Counted from the first letter of the stretch, positions 22,652 to 35,020 are shown. The stretch: 64,000 bases of DNA from Diadophis punctatus similis (GCA_023053685.1 JALIGW010000028.1:5505501-5569500); one strand, 5' to 3'. Notes: generated by a model not told the origin, from the letters alone. Translations and numbers: made by a program.

Positions 22652-23022
22652 TGTCCCACCACAGCTCTATGGTATACAAAATCTGTCACTTTGTGAGGTT
22701 TCTTTCACTCCCTCGCTTTCTTATTAAGTCAGGTGACCTCTTCAGTACCAAAAGTGGTTTTTTTTTTGGAAATGCTAGGAGGTAGAGACATGCACTTTCC
22801 TCAAAACATTAGCCAGTCTTTGCCACAGCTATTTTCCATTGTTTGATGCGTACAAGATCCTTTTATAACTGTTGCCTTCTTTCCCCTTCATTCCCCCATC
22901 AATTCTCTAACAAATTTCTCAATAGGCATTCAACGAGGTAGAGAAAAACAAATTAGAAGTTAATTTGCAAAAAGGAGAGGGTATATTTCCATTTTCCCAT
23001 GCTACAAAAATTAGTTACTTGT

Positions 23023-23375
23023 AATTTGGTATAGTGGTTAAGACATCAGGCTAGAAACCATGAGTTCTGCTCTTCCCTTACATACAAAGGTAGCTGATTG
23101 ACTCTGGGTCAGTCACTCTCTGTCAGCACTAGAAAGAAGGCAATGTCAAAACATTTCCAAAAATGTTATGAAGAAAACTACAGGGAAAAGTCTAGGCCAA
23201 AGCTGTCAAACTCGCGGTCTGCGGTCCAGATGCATCATGCGTGGGCCACGCCCACACCTGATTTAGCGAAGGGAAAAAAAGTCACAATACGTCACACGAT
23301 GCCGCTGTAGATGCCGCAAGTTTGATAACCCTGGTCTAGGCAGTTACCAGGAGTAATATATCTATTATATGTTTT
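23023..23375 (+). mobile_element. tRNA-derived SINE interrupted by an hAT MITE
   Basis: The head TTTGGTATAGTGGTTAAGAC and ATCAGGCTAGAAACCATGAG match the tRNA-like head of the SINE at 26925. The body includes TCAGTCACTCTCTGTCAGC. The SINE is split by the element at 23198-23333 and resumes at 23342 with AGTTACCAGGAGTAA. Confidence 0.75.
23198..23333. mobile_element. Short hAT MITE inside a SINE
   Basis: The ends CAAAGCTGTCAAAC and GTTTGATAACCCTG are inverted. A perfect target duplication, GTCTAGGC, lies at 23190-23197 and 23334-23341. The interior GGGCCACGCCCACACCTGAT matches the copy at 37174. Confidence 0.9.
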
Positions 23376-23607
23376 ATACAGTAATGTATTAAATTTATAT
23401 CACCCACTCCCAGCAGACAATTAATAGCCAGTTCTCCCTCACTCCCTTCTAGGGCAATTTCTGCTTTGTTGTCTTTCCATGTATTTCTTTATTTCACATT
23501 TTTAATTTTGGAGATGCCCACAGGAGTGACTCACCCAATTCATGATGCAGGCCCCTTTGGCGAGAGACATGCTAAGGAAGGGAGCAAAGATAGGGCAGAC
23601 GGTGGGG

Positions 23608-23846
23608 CAGCGGTTCTCAACCTGGGGGTTGCGACCCCTTTGGGGGTCGAACAACCCTTTCACAGGGGTCGGGAGACTTCACCCGGACGCCGCCATTTGG
23701 GTTCTTTTACCCTCTGCGCATGTACAGAACGCTTTGCGCATGCACAGAGGGTAAAAGAACCCAAATGGTGGCGGTGGAGGTCGCGGGGAGGGGTCGCAGT
23801 GGGGGCGGGGCGTGGGGGGCGGCATTAGGAAGGTTGAGAACCACTG
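23608..23846. mobile_element. SPIN-like hAT MITE with a CpG-rich interior
   Basis: The left end CAGCGGTTCTCAACCTGGG pairs with the right end AAGGTTGAGAACCACTG. The flanks CGGTGGGG and GGGTAGGG match at 6 of 8 positions. The interior is an inverted repeat around 23690-23770: CGCCATTTGGGTTCTTTTAC versus GTAAAAGAACCCAAATGG, enclosing decayed TGCGCATGC palindromes. It is closely similar to 61243-61547. Confidence 0.88.
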
Positions 23847-24756
23847 GGGTAGGGAAATCAATCACTTTCCCATTAACAAGTAGTATGCTCACACTCTGAG
23901 TAAAATCAATCAGCCATAATTCATAACAAATGCAATAGCGGGATAGGACTTGCCAACAGGGACAGCACATTTTATGCCAGCAGTGTTTTGTGTCAACTCA
24001 AGGATTGGTATAGAATGCTTTAATTGTGTGAAAAAAGCCAGATATTTTGCGACAGCCACTTGGAGAATTACTATTAGTTATTGTGACAGTTACAATAAGA
24101 TATGATTTATTAATGTTTCCACATGAAATATATAAAGATTAAAGATATCAATTATTATTAGGTTAAAATTATTTCTAAATAATGTCAAAATTCGACAAAC
24201 TCCTGAAAGAGAAAAAGAAAAAGTGGTATGAAAGCTAAATTATTTTTCTACAGCACAGAAATGGAAAAAAGCTGACTTTAATGTTAAACCATAAGGAGAG
24301 AGGATTTCACATCCTCATTGCAGGAACCTACGAGGATAAATTCCCTTCCAATACTAGCTAATCTTACCCAATTTATCTTTGTTTCTAATACAGCAAGTTT
24401 AATTATTGCTAACTTTATTAACATTGATTTTTACTCTGTATTCCACAAGCCAAGTGACTTGTGTATGTTGTATAGGATGCAAACAGTTTTGATTTTAGAA
24501 TCTGGAATTCGTTTGTTCTTTCTTCCCACTAAGCTTGGGACAGCTCCTATTACAACTATTCCTTGTATTCCATAATGCCCAATTTGCATGTCTGGAGATT
24601 CTGACTCTATCTAGGAACACTAGTGTAGACTTTGCTCAAAGATAAAGCAACCCTCTTTTTTTTTTAGTTTTAATCATTTGAACTGCAGAAGAGTTCAAAC
24701 AATAGCTATTATAAACTTTAGTTCAGTGAAATTTGGATTATTTTCTCATGGCCTAC

Positions 24757-24856
24757 CCAGCCGCCCAGAGTCCCCCCGGGAGTTGGGCGGCATACAAATC
24801 TATTAAATTAAATTAAATTAAATTAAATTAAATTAAATTAAATTAAATTAAATTTT
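24757..24856 (+). repeat. LINE 3' tail with GCCGCCC hairpin and (AAATT)n microsatellite
   Basis: The stem-loop GCCGCCCAGAGTCCCC...GGGCGGC is followed by about ten AAATT units. Only the extreme 3' end of the parent LINE is present. Confidence 0.75.
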
Positions 24857-25144
24857 AAAAAGTTAGCCGTTAGAATGCAAATCCTCAACAGTGTACCAAA
24901 AGAATGATCATTACAGGTTGCAGTATGCTGTAATAGTGAAGATACTTAACAGCAACTTTTATCAATATAACACAAACCTTTCTTTATGCTTTTTTTCTTA
25001 ATAGTGTATGTTTCACACTCAGTAAAAATGAAGCACATCTATTAATCTCTTATAATGAAACAATCTTCAGTTAGCAAAATATTCTAAATTTATCCAGAAA
25101 TCCACTGTGTTATTTTTAGGAAAGAGTGACAGGAGTGCATAGAT

Positions 25145-25660
25145 CAGTGTTGGTGAACCTATGGCACGCATGCCACAGGTGGCATGCCGAGCCATATCTG
25201 AGAGCACGTGAGGCGTTGCCCTATGTCAGCTCCAGTGCGCATGTGCGCGCTGGCCAGCTGATTTTCAGCTTTCTTTTCGGCCGTTTTTGCTCTCCCAAGG
25301 GTTCAGGAAAGCCTCCTGAACCCTGGGGATGGCGAAAAACAGCCCAACAGACCAACCGGAATAAACTTGCGGTTGGCCCGTTTTTCGCCGTCCCCAGGCT
25401 TCAGGAGGCTTTCCTGAACCTTGGGGAGAGTGAAAAACAGCCCAACGGGCCTACTGAAAGTCCGGAGGCTTCAGTGAGGCCTGTGCGCATGTGCAAGGGG
25501 GGCAGCGCGGGGGTGTGTGCGCATGCGTGAAGGTCAGCATGGGGGTTGTGCGCATGCACGGGGGAGGGCATTGCATTATGGGTGTGGGCACGCGCACGCA
25601 CGCTATCGTGCGCGCACGCACCCTTTTGGCACCCAAGCCAAAAAAGGTTCGCCATCACTG
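25145..25660. mobile_element. hAT MITE (GTGATGGCGAACC family)
   Basis: The left end CAGTGTTGGTGAACC pairs with the right end GGTTCGCCATCACTG. A perfect target duplication, GCATAGAT, lies at 25137-25144 and 25661-25668. The interior repeats a CTTCAGGAGGCTTTCCTGAA-type block in both orientations and ends in GTGCGCATGC repeats. It shares this interior with 52052-53009. Confidence 0.93.
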
Positions 25661-26924
25661 GCATAGATGATCAAAAGTCCCACTGAATTCTGAGGACTTC
25701 ATTCTCAGATAAGTACAAACAGTACTGCAACATATCTAAGGGGCATTACGGTACTATTCTCAATTCCCACATAATACTTCACTGGGTCTTTTCTTAACAA
25801 AACCCTGTTGTTTGGCAGCACTTGGCTGATCTGAAAAATCAAAGCAGGGTGTGAATTGGTTGATACTAAGATGAGATACCACCAGAATACCAGGGCTAGA
25901 CTGCAGTTTTTTTAAAAAAAATATATCCTGCAAGAAGATACCAGGAAACTATATGGACATGTCCATGAAATCACTAGTAATTGAGTCTGATTCACACAAA
26001 ATGGTAAGCTACAATGACTCAAATCTTTGGGATGATAGAAAGCAAACTAAAAATGATATAAAGTAAATAATCAGATAAAAGAGAGAAGTCCACATTGTAT
26101 GAATCAATCAATATCTCTGTATATACAAAATGTTGTATGGGGAGAGGGGAAGCACAGCTAAGAAAAATATGATATACAGCATATACTACTCTGGGATATG
26201 CTACCCTGGGATAGGCAAGAGGTAGCTAGATGATACACACAAATATTAAATGTCATTCTCTGGACCTACATGTAGAATTAGCTAGTACCAAAACACTATG
26301 TTCTAAAGAGTCAGTGCTGTCCAGTCAACATAATTAAAGTAATGTGGTATAAGTGCAAGCCTTGCTGTAAAGTGGCTTAAAGGATTACATTCTATATATC
26401 TATTGCTAACCTCTAAGATGTGAAGCAGAATAATTAAGGGAAAATATTTTATTTGTAGAAAATCTATACATCACCTTAACACAACACAACAGCTTAAGGA
26501 CATTCACAATAAGCAATCTTGCTTTAAAAAAGCAGTCAGCAGCCTGCTTGAACCTGAAAACAAGAATTTACCTAAAGAGCAACTAAATAATCAGCCTCTA
26601 TCATGAGAAAACTCCTTAGAGAGGTGATCTTATTTTATGGTACTTCAGTAACAGCTCCAGTTGATCTATAGGTTCAGGTACAAGGAGGTACCTGAACCTT
26701 TAAATATTCCGGTTCCTGAAATGTATCTAATTATTGTTTTCCAAAAAGTGTATCCTCTTGCATGTCTGTTTGTTATTTCTACCTCTTGGTCCTTTTTCTC
26801 TTTATGACACATACTCTCTCTTTTAGAGACCAAGAGGGAATTCTGGAGACAGGCATAATTCATATTCTGCACTATGTCATAGTATCACTATTGTACGTAT
26901 GGTTATTTTTATTTTATTTGTAGC

Positions 26925-27123
26925 CCACCTTTATTATTTTTATATATAACTCAAGGAAGAAAACATATCCATCACGTTCTATTTTCCCCACAACAATTAC
27001 TCTGTGTGGGTTGGACTTAAAGAGGCCCAAAGTCACCCAGCTGACTTTCATGGCTAAGGCTGGACTTGAACTCCGTCTCCAGCTTTCTAGCCTGATGTCT
27101 TAACCACTAGACCAAACTGGCTC
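26925..27123 (-). mobile_element. tRNA-derived SINE
   Basis: Read on the minus strand, it starts with AGCCAGTTTGGTCTAGTGGT (A box) and contains GAGTTCAAGTCC (B box). The body reads AGCTGGGTGACTTTGGGCC and ends near GGTGGGCTAC. It has the pol III promoter layout of SINEs and lies in intron 1. Confidence 0.8.
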
Positions 27124-27880
27124 TATTTATGACTTATATATCCCAGCATCTTGATTGGCCATGTCGATTGGCCATGAGCTGCTGGGACTAGTAATTTAGC
27201 AACATTTAAGACTTATAACTTATCTTCAGTAGCATTTCCACTTTGATCTCACTATTAAGCAGACAAATCCCATGTGCAGATATGTCTTCAAATAACCCAA
27301 AGTAAGCTAGGGGCTTTTATCCTCTACCTAAATTACTACTCAATAATATTTCCAGATTTAAATTATCAACATCAAGGATCCACAGCTGCTTTTTGCTTTT
27401 GGGGGAGGGATATTTCGGACAGAGTGAAATTTTGCAATACAGAGAGGTAGCAAAATTTCATAAATGACCACGGGATCCGAAAAGTCACACCAATGCAATC
27501 ATAAGCATGTTTACTCAGAGGTTAATTCTACTCAGACAAGTAAGTTCATTCTTGCTAAGTGGCAGAAAGTCAGCTTTAAGATATTCTAATGCATCCAAAG
27601 TCCAGATGCTTTTTTCTGAAAACAAAGCCAAGTAGTCTGAAAGAAAACTAGAACAATTGGAATCATTTTTCATTCTTCAGACTTAGCAGCTACGCAAATG
27701 GAAAGACCAACACTGACGGTATTAAGACGTTCCTCTATTTCAAAGCCAAACCTGAGAGAGAATTCCTACCGGGGGAATCCTTCCTCGGGCAATCCGGGGC
27801 AGGTGCAGCCTTCCCAACAAGCACCACTTAAGGGGGTGGTTCAGAGGCAGGTAGAGACTAGCCAACTTCATCCCCGCCCA
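27124..27880. other. KATNBL1 intron 1, proximal part
   Basis: Sequence between the SINE and the CpG island, with nothing recognised. GC content rises steadily toward 27900. Confidence 0.4.
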
Positions 27881-28109
27881 GGAACGCTCCCTGCCAACAG
27901 AGGCAGCAAAAGATGGGCCTTCTCTCTCAGAGGCGCCCAGAAAAAAAACGACCCCACGCCGGGAAGAGCGAAGAACGCCATCGCCCCATTCCCGAACCCA
28001 CAACCTCCGCTTTAGAATCTGAGCCCGGCCTGCGTAGCCGAGAGCGCGGGATGCAGCAGCGTGGCCGCCGCCCCTTCGAGAGAAGCGCCCGGCAACGGCC
28101 TTCGCTCAC

Positions 28110-28123
28110 CTGCTGCCGCTCAT
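28110..28123 (-). promoter_or_regulatory. KATNBL1: Upstream ORF start in KATNBL1 exon 1
   Basis: An ATG at 28123-28121 sits in the context ACCATGA, with A at -3. Spliced to exon 2 it encodes only 12 codons ([12 protein letters not shown]) and stops at 16536-16534, eight bases beyond the A of the main ATG codon end and in a different frame. An overlapping uORF of this kind normally lowers translation of the main ORF. It exists only if exon 1 is joined directly to the exon at 16558. Confidence 0.6.
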
Positions 28124-28240
28124 GGTCCAGCGCGCCAGGGGTTCCGCCGCTGCCCGGGACTCCGATGCCAGCCGTGGAATTGGCAGCAGCGGCGTCCTAA
28201 TACCGCGGCCCACTCGCCGTAGACAGCAGCGCCATTCAAA
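28110..28240 (-). other. KATNBL1: KATNBL1 non-coding exon 1 (5' end approximate)
   Basis: The minus strand carries a consensus donor, GGCAGCAG/GTGAGCG, with the last exon base at 28110. Joined to the acceptor at 16558, it gives a 5'UTR leading to the ATG at 16544. The transcription start is not visible and is placed arbitrarily within the island. Additional alternative first exons cannot be excluded. Confidence 0.65.
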
Positions 28241-28423
28241 CTGCGGCGCGTTGCATGCTGGGACTGGGGAGTCCGGACAGGCGGGACTGTCAGCGAGACA
28301 CCGCCGTTTCTCTCCCCACCTCTTTCTCCGACGTGCTCTCGCACCGCAGCCAGGTCTCGGGGCGCCGAGGCTGTTTCTGGCTCCTGTGGTTAGCGGCGTG
28401 CTTTGGCAATATAATGGGTAGTA

Positions 28424-30530
28424 GAACCTTTACCAACCCCTTTTACTCTGCGCCTGGTCTTCTCCTTCCAGGTGCTTAGAAAGCCGTAGAGAAGGCGCTT
28501 GCCTCTTGATTTCCGTGCCGTAGCTCTCTAGTCCACAGGTATATCGCTCTATCGGATTGCACGAACTGGAAGTGAATAGCTGGGCCGGCCAAAGGAGGCT
28601 CCTCGGCTCTTTTGGTAATCCTGCGGTCAGACTGGTTCGAAAGCCTTTGTAGGTCGCTGCCAATACGTGTTGCTTCTCTTCACCGTTCCCTTCCGACCTT
28701 GCAGGTTCCCAGTGTTCTCACTGAGCTACTTTGCATTTTTTTTCTTTAATAGTAATCACGTTGCAGCACTTACTCAGCGTAGTGAGTGGATGAGTAATCC
28801 CCGTACGCTGGCAAATCCTTCCCTTCCCCCACATTCGTCGAGACAGCCAATGCAGAACCCCAAATTTAGGGTGGCAGGAGAGCTCATACTGACTCCAAAA
28901 TCCAATGGGGTGGGGATGGAGAGAGAGAGAGAAGACACCTGCCAAGGCTGGCCTAACAGGTTCTCCTAAGTCCCTCCCTTTGTCCTGAGACAAAGGGGGA
29001 AAAGAGAGAGAGAGAAAGAGAGCTGGGAGATGTGAGAGGAAGCACTTGGGAAAAGAGGAACAACACCTGCAGCAAAGGGAAAGAGGTACCTGAAAGATGT
29101 GAGCAAGATGGAGACTGGAAACTGCCACTTACTTTTGGTTTTCAAGAAGAGGAGTGAGCTGAGCAAACCCAAGGAACTGATAGCAACTATGATGAACTTT
29201 TAAGGGAGAGAGAAACTACAATTCAGAACCAAGAAAATATCCAGGAATTAGGAAAGAAGACTACCTTGTTCTAGATTGAGAGAGTCAGTTGCTTGGGGCC
29301 AGTGGTAAGAGCAGGGATTTCTGGTTGAAGGTGAGAGAAAGCACCAAATTATGACCCAGTAAACTCTAGCGTGTCAACAAGAAATCTCCCTAAGGCTTTG
29401 ATTGAAGGTTGCAATATATGGGAATCAGGGTTTCAGGGCAGAAATCTCTTATTTTGAAGGTATGTAAAAATTTATGCCACAATCTTAATTGAGGTTATTT
29501 TAAAATGTGATATTCTGCTACAGAGTGCTATTTTTTCATCCTTTCAAGAATTGACACAACAGAGCAACTGTCTTTCTCCCAGTGGATTTGAATGACAAAG
29601 GATATACAGACTACAATACTGTAGGTTGAATGTGACTGAGAGACCTTCATTGGTGTAGAACTGGTGAAACAAAAAAATGCAGTGAAGAGCAAGGCAGGAA
29701 CCATGTCTGTTGCTGTAAAGAATAAGCACTCTGCCTGGGATATGACCTTTCTGAACTTTATCATGCATTGCAACCTGTTTCTTCTTAGCATCCCAATGTA
29801 GAACAGGCAATTTGCATCAGGAATATTCAAAAGCTGGAGCAAACTTTGATACATGGCTTTCCAAAGTAACAGTTTTGTTATTAGAGTTTCAGATCCTTTG
29901 CATTTTCAGCTGTTTGAGTAATGACAGCATAGTGTTGATGTTTCTTCCTCCAGTTTTAAAGCCATACTTATCTTAGTCCAATCCAGCTATCTTCAAGATA
30001 TATTCTGTATATATATTAAATAAATAAGCGTATATAGCCTTCTCTCCATTCCTTTGCCAAATGGGAGCCAGTGTGTTTCTCCATGTTATATCTGTACTGT
30101 GACTTCTTGATCTTTATATGTTTTGCATAAGGATAATAAACTCTTTTGGGATTCCCATTTTTCACATCTTCATATGGCAGATACAATTGGATGCCTTTAT
30201 TTAATCAATGGAGCAAATATTGACTTTTTTGTAGTATTTAGCTTTCTCAATTATCTGGTACACAACAATAATGTCTTATGTTATTTGATTTTTTTCCTAA
30301 AGATTATTTGATTTTGGTTCTTGTTTTTCTTAAAAAGGAAACTCAGGTATGCACACCTGCACTGCGAGGCTTCACCCTATATTATTAGCAATCCTCAAAT
30401 ATAAAAAAATTATTCCACCATCAAAATGAAACATTCAGCTCATTTCTATAGAATGTGTCAAAGAAAAGCCACTTATCTGATTTGCATGGGAAAAGATATT
30501 TGTATACTACTTACATTTATTTGTATTGAT
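28424..30530. other. Upstream of KATNBL1; no gene recognised
   Basis: There are GA-rich stretches near 28918-29020. A 108-codon minus-strand frame at 29528-29854 matches no family I recognise. No splice-consistent host exon was found. Confidence 0.4.
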
Positions 30531-30532
30531 TA

Positions 30533-30888
30533 CAGGTAGGCCTCAACTTATGACTATAATTGAGACGAATTAATGTTGTAAGTCAGGTTGCAAAGCGAGT
30601 CATCAGATAATTGAACCAAGTTTATAACCATTTTTTACTGTGCCCATTAAACAAATCCAGCTTTCCCAATTGAAGTTTTCTGTTGAAATTGGAAAGGTCC
30701 TGAATAGGGATCATATGTCTGCAGGACACTGCAATTGGTCATAAAAGTGAGATGGTTGCCAAGCATCTGAATTGCAATCATATAGTGTGATAGTGTTAAG
30801 TGCAAGAGCAAGTTGTAAATAACTTTTTCCAGGGCTATTTTATTTTGAATTATTGTTAAATGAATGGTCATAAGTCAAGAACTAGCTG
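30533..30888. mobile_element. TA-flanked 'ACAGGTAGTCC' MITE, diverged
   Basis: The left end CAGGTAGGCCTCAACTTATG follows TA. The right end CAAGAACTAGCTG precedes TA. Its length and internal order match the family. Confidence 0.75.
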
Positions 30889-31194
30889 TAATTGCCCTAA
30901 AGAATGGGGGGGGGGGGTTTAAAAACAGCTTAGTGTTTTTTTGTTACCATACTTCAAAATTTGGCCATAAAATTAAAAATTAAATTGGAAGTGTGGATGC
31001 TTTTATTTAGCAAATAATCTACATGACACATCATTTTGTTCTCAGGGTAGCAAAGTAGAACTGATCTGTTTAGTAAGGAATGTTTGCATAATGAAACTTT
31101 TTTCCCAACAGGCTGCGATAATAGACTTGTTAAAAGTGTTGTAAAAACTAAACAATGCTTTGCTTCACAAATACTTCCCTAAAATATCCAATTA

Positions 31195-31550
31195 GAAGTA
31201 GTCCTTGACTTATGACCACAATTGAGCCCAAAATGTCTGTTGCTAAGTGAGACATTTCTTAAGTGAGTTTGCCCCATTTTATGATTTTCTTGCCACAGTT
31301 GTTAAGTGGATCGTTGTGGTTGTTAAGTTAGTAACACGGTTGTTAAGTGAATCTGTCCTCCCCATTGATTTTGTTTGTCAGAAGGTTGCAAAACCATCAT
31401 AAAGATGAGTCAATTGCCAAGCGTCCAAATTTTGATCATGTGACCATGGGGATGCTGTAACATAAGTGTGAAAAATGGTCATAAGTCACTTTTTTCAGTG
31501 CTGTTGTAACTTCGAGTCACTAAACAAACTGTTGTAACTTGAGGACTACG
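31195..31550. mobile_element. TA-flanked 'ACAGGTAGTCC' MITE
   Basis: GTAGTCCTTGACTTATGACC opens the copy after TA, and TAACTTGAGGACTAC closes it before TA. The internal GAGCCCAAAATGTCTGTTGC and GACCATGGGGATGCTG blocks are intact. It lies 306 bases from another copy of the same family in the same orientation class. Confidence 0.85.
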
Positions 31551-31552
31551 TA

Positions 31553-32960
31553 TATTTCATTTTTTGTCTTTGATATAGTACATTTTTATCACTGTTAGAT
31601 TCTACCTGTTTTACTACAGGTTGATCTCTGCATCTGTTTTACTAATAAGTTCTGATGAATTCCCGTTTATTTTCTAATTTTGTTTGCTTCTGTTTCACTG
31701 TGGACAAGTCCATTGATTGCAAAGAGCAATTTAAAAATTGTTTTCAGGTGTTGCATTTTATGTGTCACCTACAATCATTTGGTTTGTTTGTTGATCTCTA
31801 CTCGTAATTCATCACATTTCCTCAAATTGATTTGGATTTTTTCTAACTTTTATAATGTGGATGTTTACACTGCTATACAAATAACTCCATGTTATACAAA
31901 TAACTCCATGTTATAGCTTAGCTTTATCAAGTTTTTACATATCTAATGAGTATCCCTCATTAGAGAAATCGTAAAAGGGGAACCAAAACATTTACCAAAA
32001 ACGTATATTTTTATAATAAGCTGAAACATTAACACTATTGTGACCTTCCCTTTTAGAATAAGATACCAAATGTAAGATTAAATTATCACATTAATTGCTT
32101 GATACTTTCAAAATAAGTTATATTTTCATCATCTCTCAGATTTCATTTGCTTTGCTTTTTCTCACAAACATCAAGCCTGTTTTCATTTTCCACTTCCACT
32201 TTATTTTCCCTTTGCTAATTTCCTTCCATTAATTATCAGTCCAAAGTACTACTAGACCAACTGGTTTTCCTAGTTTTCCAGCATGACTTCCTTGCTTACC
32301 GCTTTGGAGATAAAAATCCAGTAAATGAAATGCCATGGCTGTTACGCAATGGAGCTTCTGCTGAGATCAGGCTGTGCTCTGAAATCTAACATAAATTAGT
32401 TATCTAAGGAGATGATATCAACAGCCTCGCTTATCTGATAATCTGTAGTTTGCCAGTAGGAGACAAAGAAGCTCTGGAGACTAATAGGATCGAATCATTC
32501 AACTCTAAATTGCTAACTGAATTTGAGCCAAGTCTGAGACAGAATGTGAACCATCTGTTTTGTATATCTTCATGAAACAAATCATCGTCTTACTCCACTT
32601 TCATATAGATAGGTGTTCTGCTAAAAGTTGAACAATCCCAGAGTATTAATGGTTTTTACTTATGGATATTGTTCCATATAATATCTGATTACGTGTTCTT
32701 CACATTAGGACATTTTGCTAACATTCTCTCTAACATAATGCTTCAGGGGATCTATTGCTGTCAAAAGCCTATTGCTGATATAAAGGAACTTCATATCTGG
32801 ATAAGGAAAGACTTTGAGAAGAAATTATGTGGTCCAGAGGTTGAAGCAAGTGTGCAAATAAAACTCTGAATAACCCTTTGTGTTTGTGAGAGGTGACCGA
32901 GAAACACTTAGATAGGATTTCAAGTTACCGTACTATTATTATAACCTACTGTAGTAAAGA
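31553..32960. other. Intergenic AT-rich sequence
   Basis: I recognise no exon, RNA gene or repeat here. The small open frames at 31680-31916 and 32669-32869 show no domain. Confidence 0.4.
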
Positions 32961-32961
32961 T

Positions 32962-33125
32962 GGAAAAAGTGGAAAGAAAGAGAAGAGGACAACCAGCAGC
33001 CAGGTAGACAGAGTCAGTTAAAGTGATGGGTGAACCTTGGAAGATATGAAGGGCCAGGATGGGGGAAGATCATTCTGGAGAAAATATGTGTGATTGCCAA
33101 GATTCAACACTGAGTGGATAGCAGA
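32962..33125 (+). mobile_element. RTE/BovB-like LINE remnant
   Basis: A degenerate reading contains KRRGQPAAR.TESVKVMGEPWKI and CDCQDSTLSG, with stops. The RRGQPAARWT-type motif is typical of the C-terminal end of RTE-like ORF2 proteins. The fragment is short and decayed. Confidence 0.5.
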
Positions 33126-33468
33126 TAATCAATTGGTAGTAAAGGAGTGTTCCTGGAATCCGTGTGGTGTTTATCTTTTGTTCTGGCCCTCCTCGAAGGG
33201 TTGACAACTTGTGAAAATAGTTCTATCCCTAAACATTGGCCCTAGGGAATAACTGATGGGAGGGATAGAAAGATATGGCATTCAGGAAAATGTGCATACA
33301 TACAATAAAACAAAAATAGCTTTCCAATTGATTCCTCTTATTTTTGAAGTATTATTACTTTTCTAAGTGGCATTTGAGAAATAATCCCTTCTCCCTGGCG
33401 TCAAGAAATACAAATTATTATTAGATGTTATTGCTTTATCTTAGGATATTAGCTCTTCAACATGTCTG

Positions 33469-33639
33469 TGAAGATTCTCAGTCATCCAGGTCATGGTTAT
33501 CCCAAAGGTGCTTTTTCAAGAGGCAACTGGACTTTATTTTTCCTTGAAGATGTTCACTTCTCATCCAAGAAGTTTCTTCAGTTCTTCAAGGAAAAACAAA
33601 GAAAGTCCAGTTGCCTCTTGACAAAGCACCTTTGGGGCT
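33469..33639. repeat. Foldback (hairpin) repeat, copy 1
   Basis: The block AAGAGGCAACTGGACTTTAT recurs inverted as AAAGTCCAGTTGCCTCTTGA. The ends CAAAGGTGC/GCACCTTTGG are also inverted. The same family with longer arms is at 35021-35313. Confidence 0.8.
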
Positions 33640-34299
33640 AGTTCTGTAACAGATAATTTGATTTCCATCTTGTAGGGAAATTTTCATTTTCAAATTATTA
33701 AACCCCCCTTTCCCCTTAGTTACACACTCAATTTTTCACATGTTTTATAGTAAGAAAAATATTGAAGGATAGGGCAGGAAAATATAGGAGAGTCGTAAAC
33801 CAAAGACAACAAGTAAAATTATCATCTAGAAGTCTCTCCTTTAGGAAACATTATCTTGGCTTCTTCCCAACTCCTGCTTGCAGCTGTTTGTTGAGCTCAG
33901 AGTACTAATGAATGGAACAGGTTTAATTTTGCTAGGTGTGGCTTGGATAATATTTCCTCATTTTCATTCACCCAGACTTGTAGTTAAGAAATGTATCATA
34001 GACATAATAGGAACAATGTGATTTGAAGATGCAAGGAAAAGGGGTAAATAATTTGAGGATGCAAGGAAATAGAATCAAATAATTAGCTAGTGATTTGTTT
34101 ATTTAGATAAGAAACAGCAGAATAAAAGGATTTAATTTTTATGTTCAGAAATGCAAACAATGTTTTGTAAAAGAAAAATCCATGCTTCCCCGATAGATCA
34201 TAGTTAAGAAAAGCCCTGATAGGGCCATGTTGTCATGTTTGTCATTTTATGTTTTGCTAGTAATGGCAGACTGATACAAGAAGTATTTGTTAGATTTAT

Positions 34300-34405
34300 A
34301 TACTACATTTCCTTCAGGAACTCAAAGTGGCATAGCCTCTTTTAGTTCCCAACACCACCACGGTGAAATAGATTGAGCTGAGTGAGTGACAGTCTCCCAG
34401 TGAAT
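34300..34405 (-). mobile_element. Possible SINE/LINE 3' fragment
   Basis: CATTTCCTTCAGGAACTCAAAGTGGC and ACAGTCTCCCAGTGAATTTC resemble the conserved body of the SINE at 26925 read in the same orientation. The tRNA-like head is absent. Confidence 0.35.
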
Positions 34406-35020
34406 TTCTATGAGTGGAGGTAGACATTTTAAAAGATATTTTATTAGAATAGTGAAATAGGGGAAATTAATTTATGTTAGATAGTGGCAATAGAATGAAT
34501 TAAAGGAAAAATAAAAATAAAAACCTTAAGAGAAAACTATACTGACATATTCTTCCATTCTGTTTCCTCAATATTTATTTCTATATATTTATAATATATT
34601 TTATGTTGAATATTGAATATTATTGGTACTATCTATTTAAGGACCTTTCATCTTATGATTTTTATATTATTCTCATAACTTTTTTCTACCAACCATGTTC
34701 CAGATTTGTCCTGATGTTTAATAGTAATAATAGACACTGGATATATATTGTCAATTATAACATTGCTGCATATTTTTCAATTTTGATCTTCCAATCTGGT
34801 ATCAGTAAGGACCTTTTTTTCCCAATGTTTTGCCAAATATGTTCTTGCTGCTGTCAACATCTATCTTGGTAAATTGTGATGTTTCTCATTTAGGTTTTCT
34901 AGGGTTATACCTAATAAAAATATGTTCAGATTTTATTTTCAAAGTTTTCTGAATATTTTTATATATTTCTTTCAAGTATTTTGGATATTATTTTTACATA
35001 ACCACCATCTATGATATCTA

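Larger units (their letters stand above)
27890..28420 (-). promoter_or_regulatory. KATNBL1: KATNBL1 CpG-island promoter
   Basis: A dense CpG stretch surrounds a first exon on the minus strand and no TATA box is evident. At 28262-28253 the minus strand reads CCCAGCATGC, the core of the ZNF143-type site common in ubiquitously expressed CpG promoters. Placement as the KATNBL1 promoter follows from the donor at 28110 and from the absence of another gene nearby. I see no divergent plus-strand gene, although divergent transcription from such islands is common. Confidence 0.8.

Noticed and set aside
23466..23861. Overlapping ORFs of 60-120 codons on both strands
   Set aside because: They fall on the inverted-repeat, CpG-rich interior of the SPIN-like MITE at 23608-23846.
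25126..25664. ORFs of 61-134 codons rich in Ala, Arg and His
   Set aside because: They coincide with the hAT MITE at 25145-25660 and its GTGCGCATGC repeats.
29528..29854. 108-codon minus-strand ORF upstream of KATNBL1
   Set aside because: There is no recognisable domain, no splice-consistent context and no repeat match that I can name, so it is not supported as a gene.
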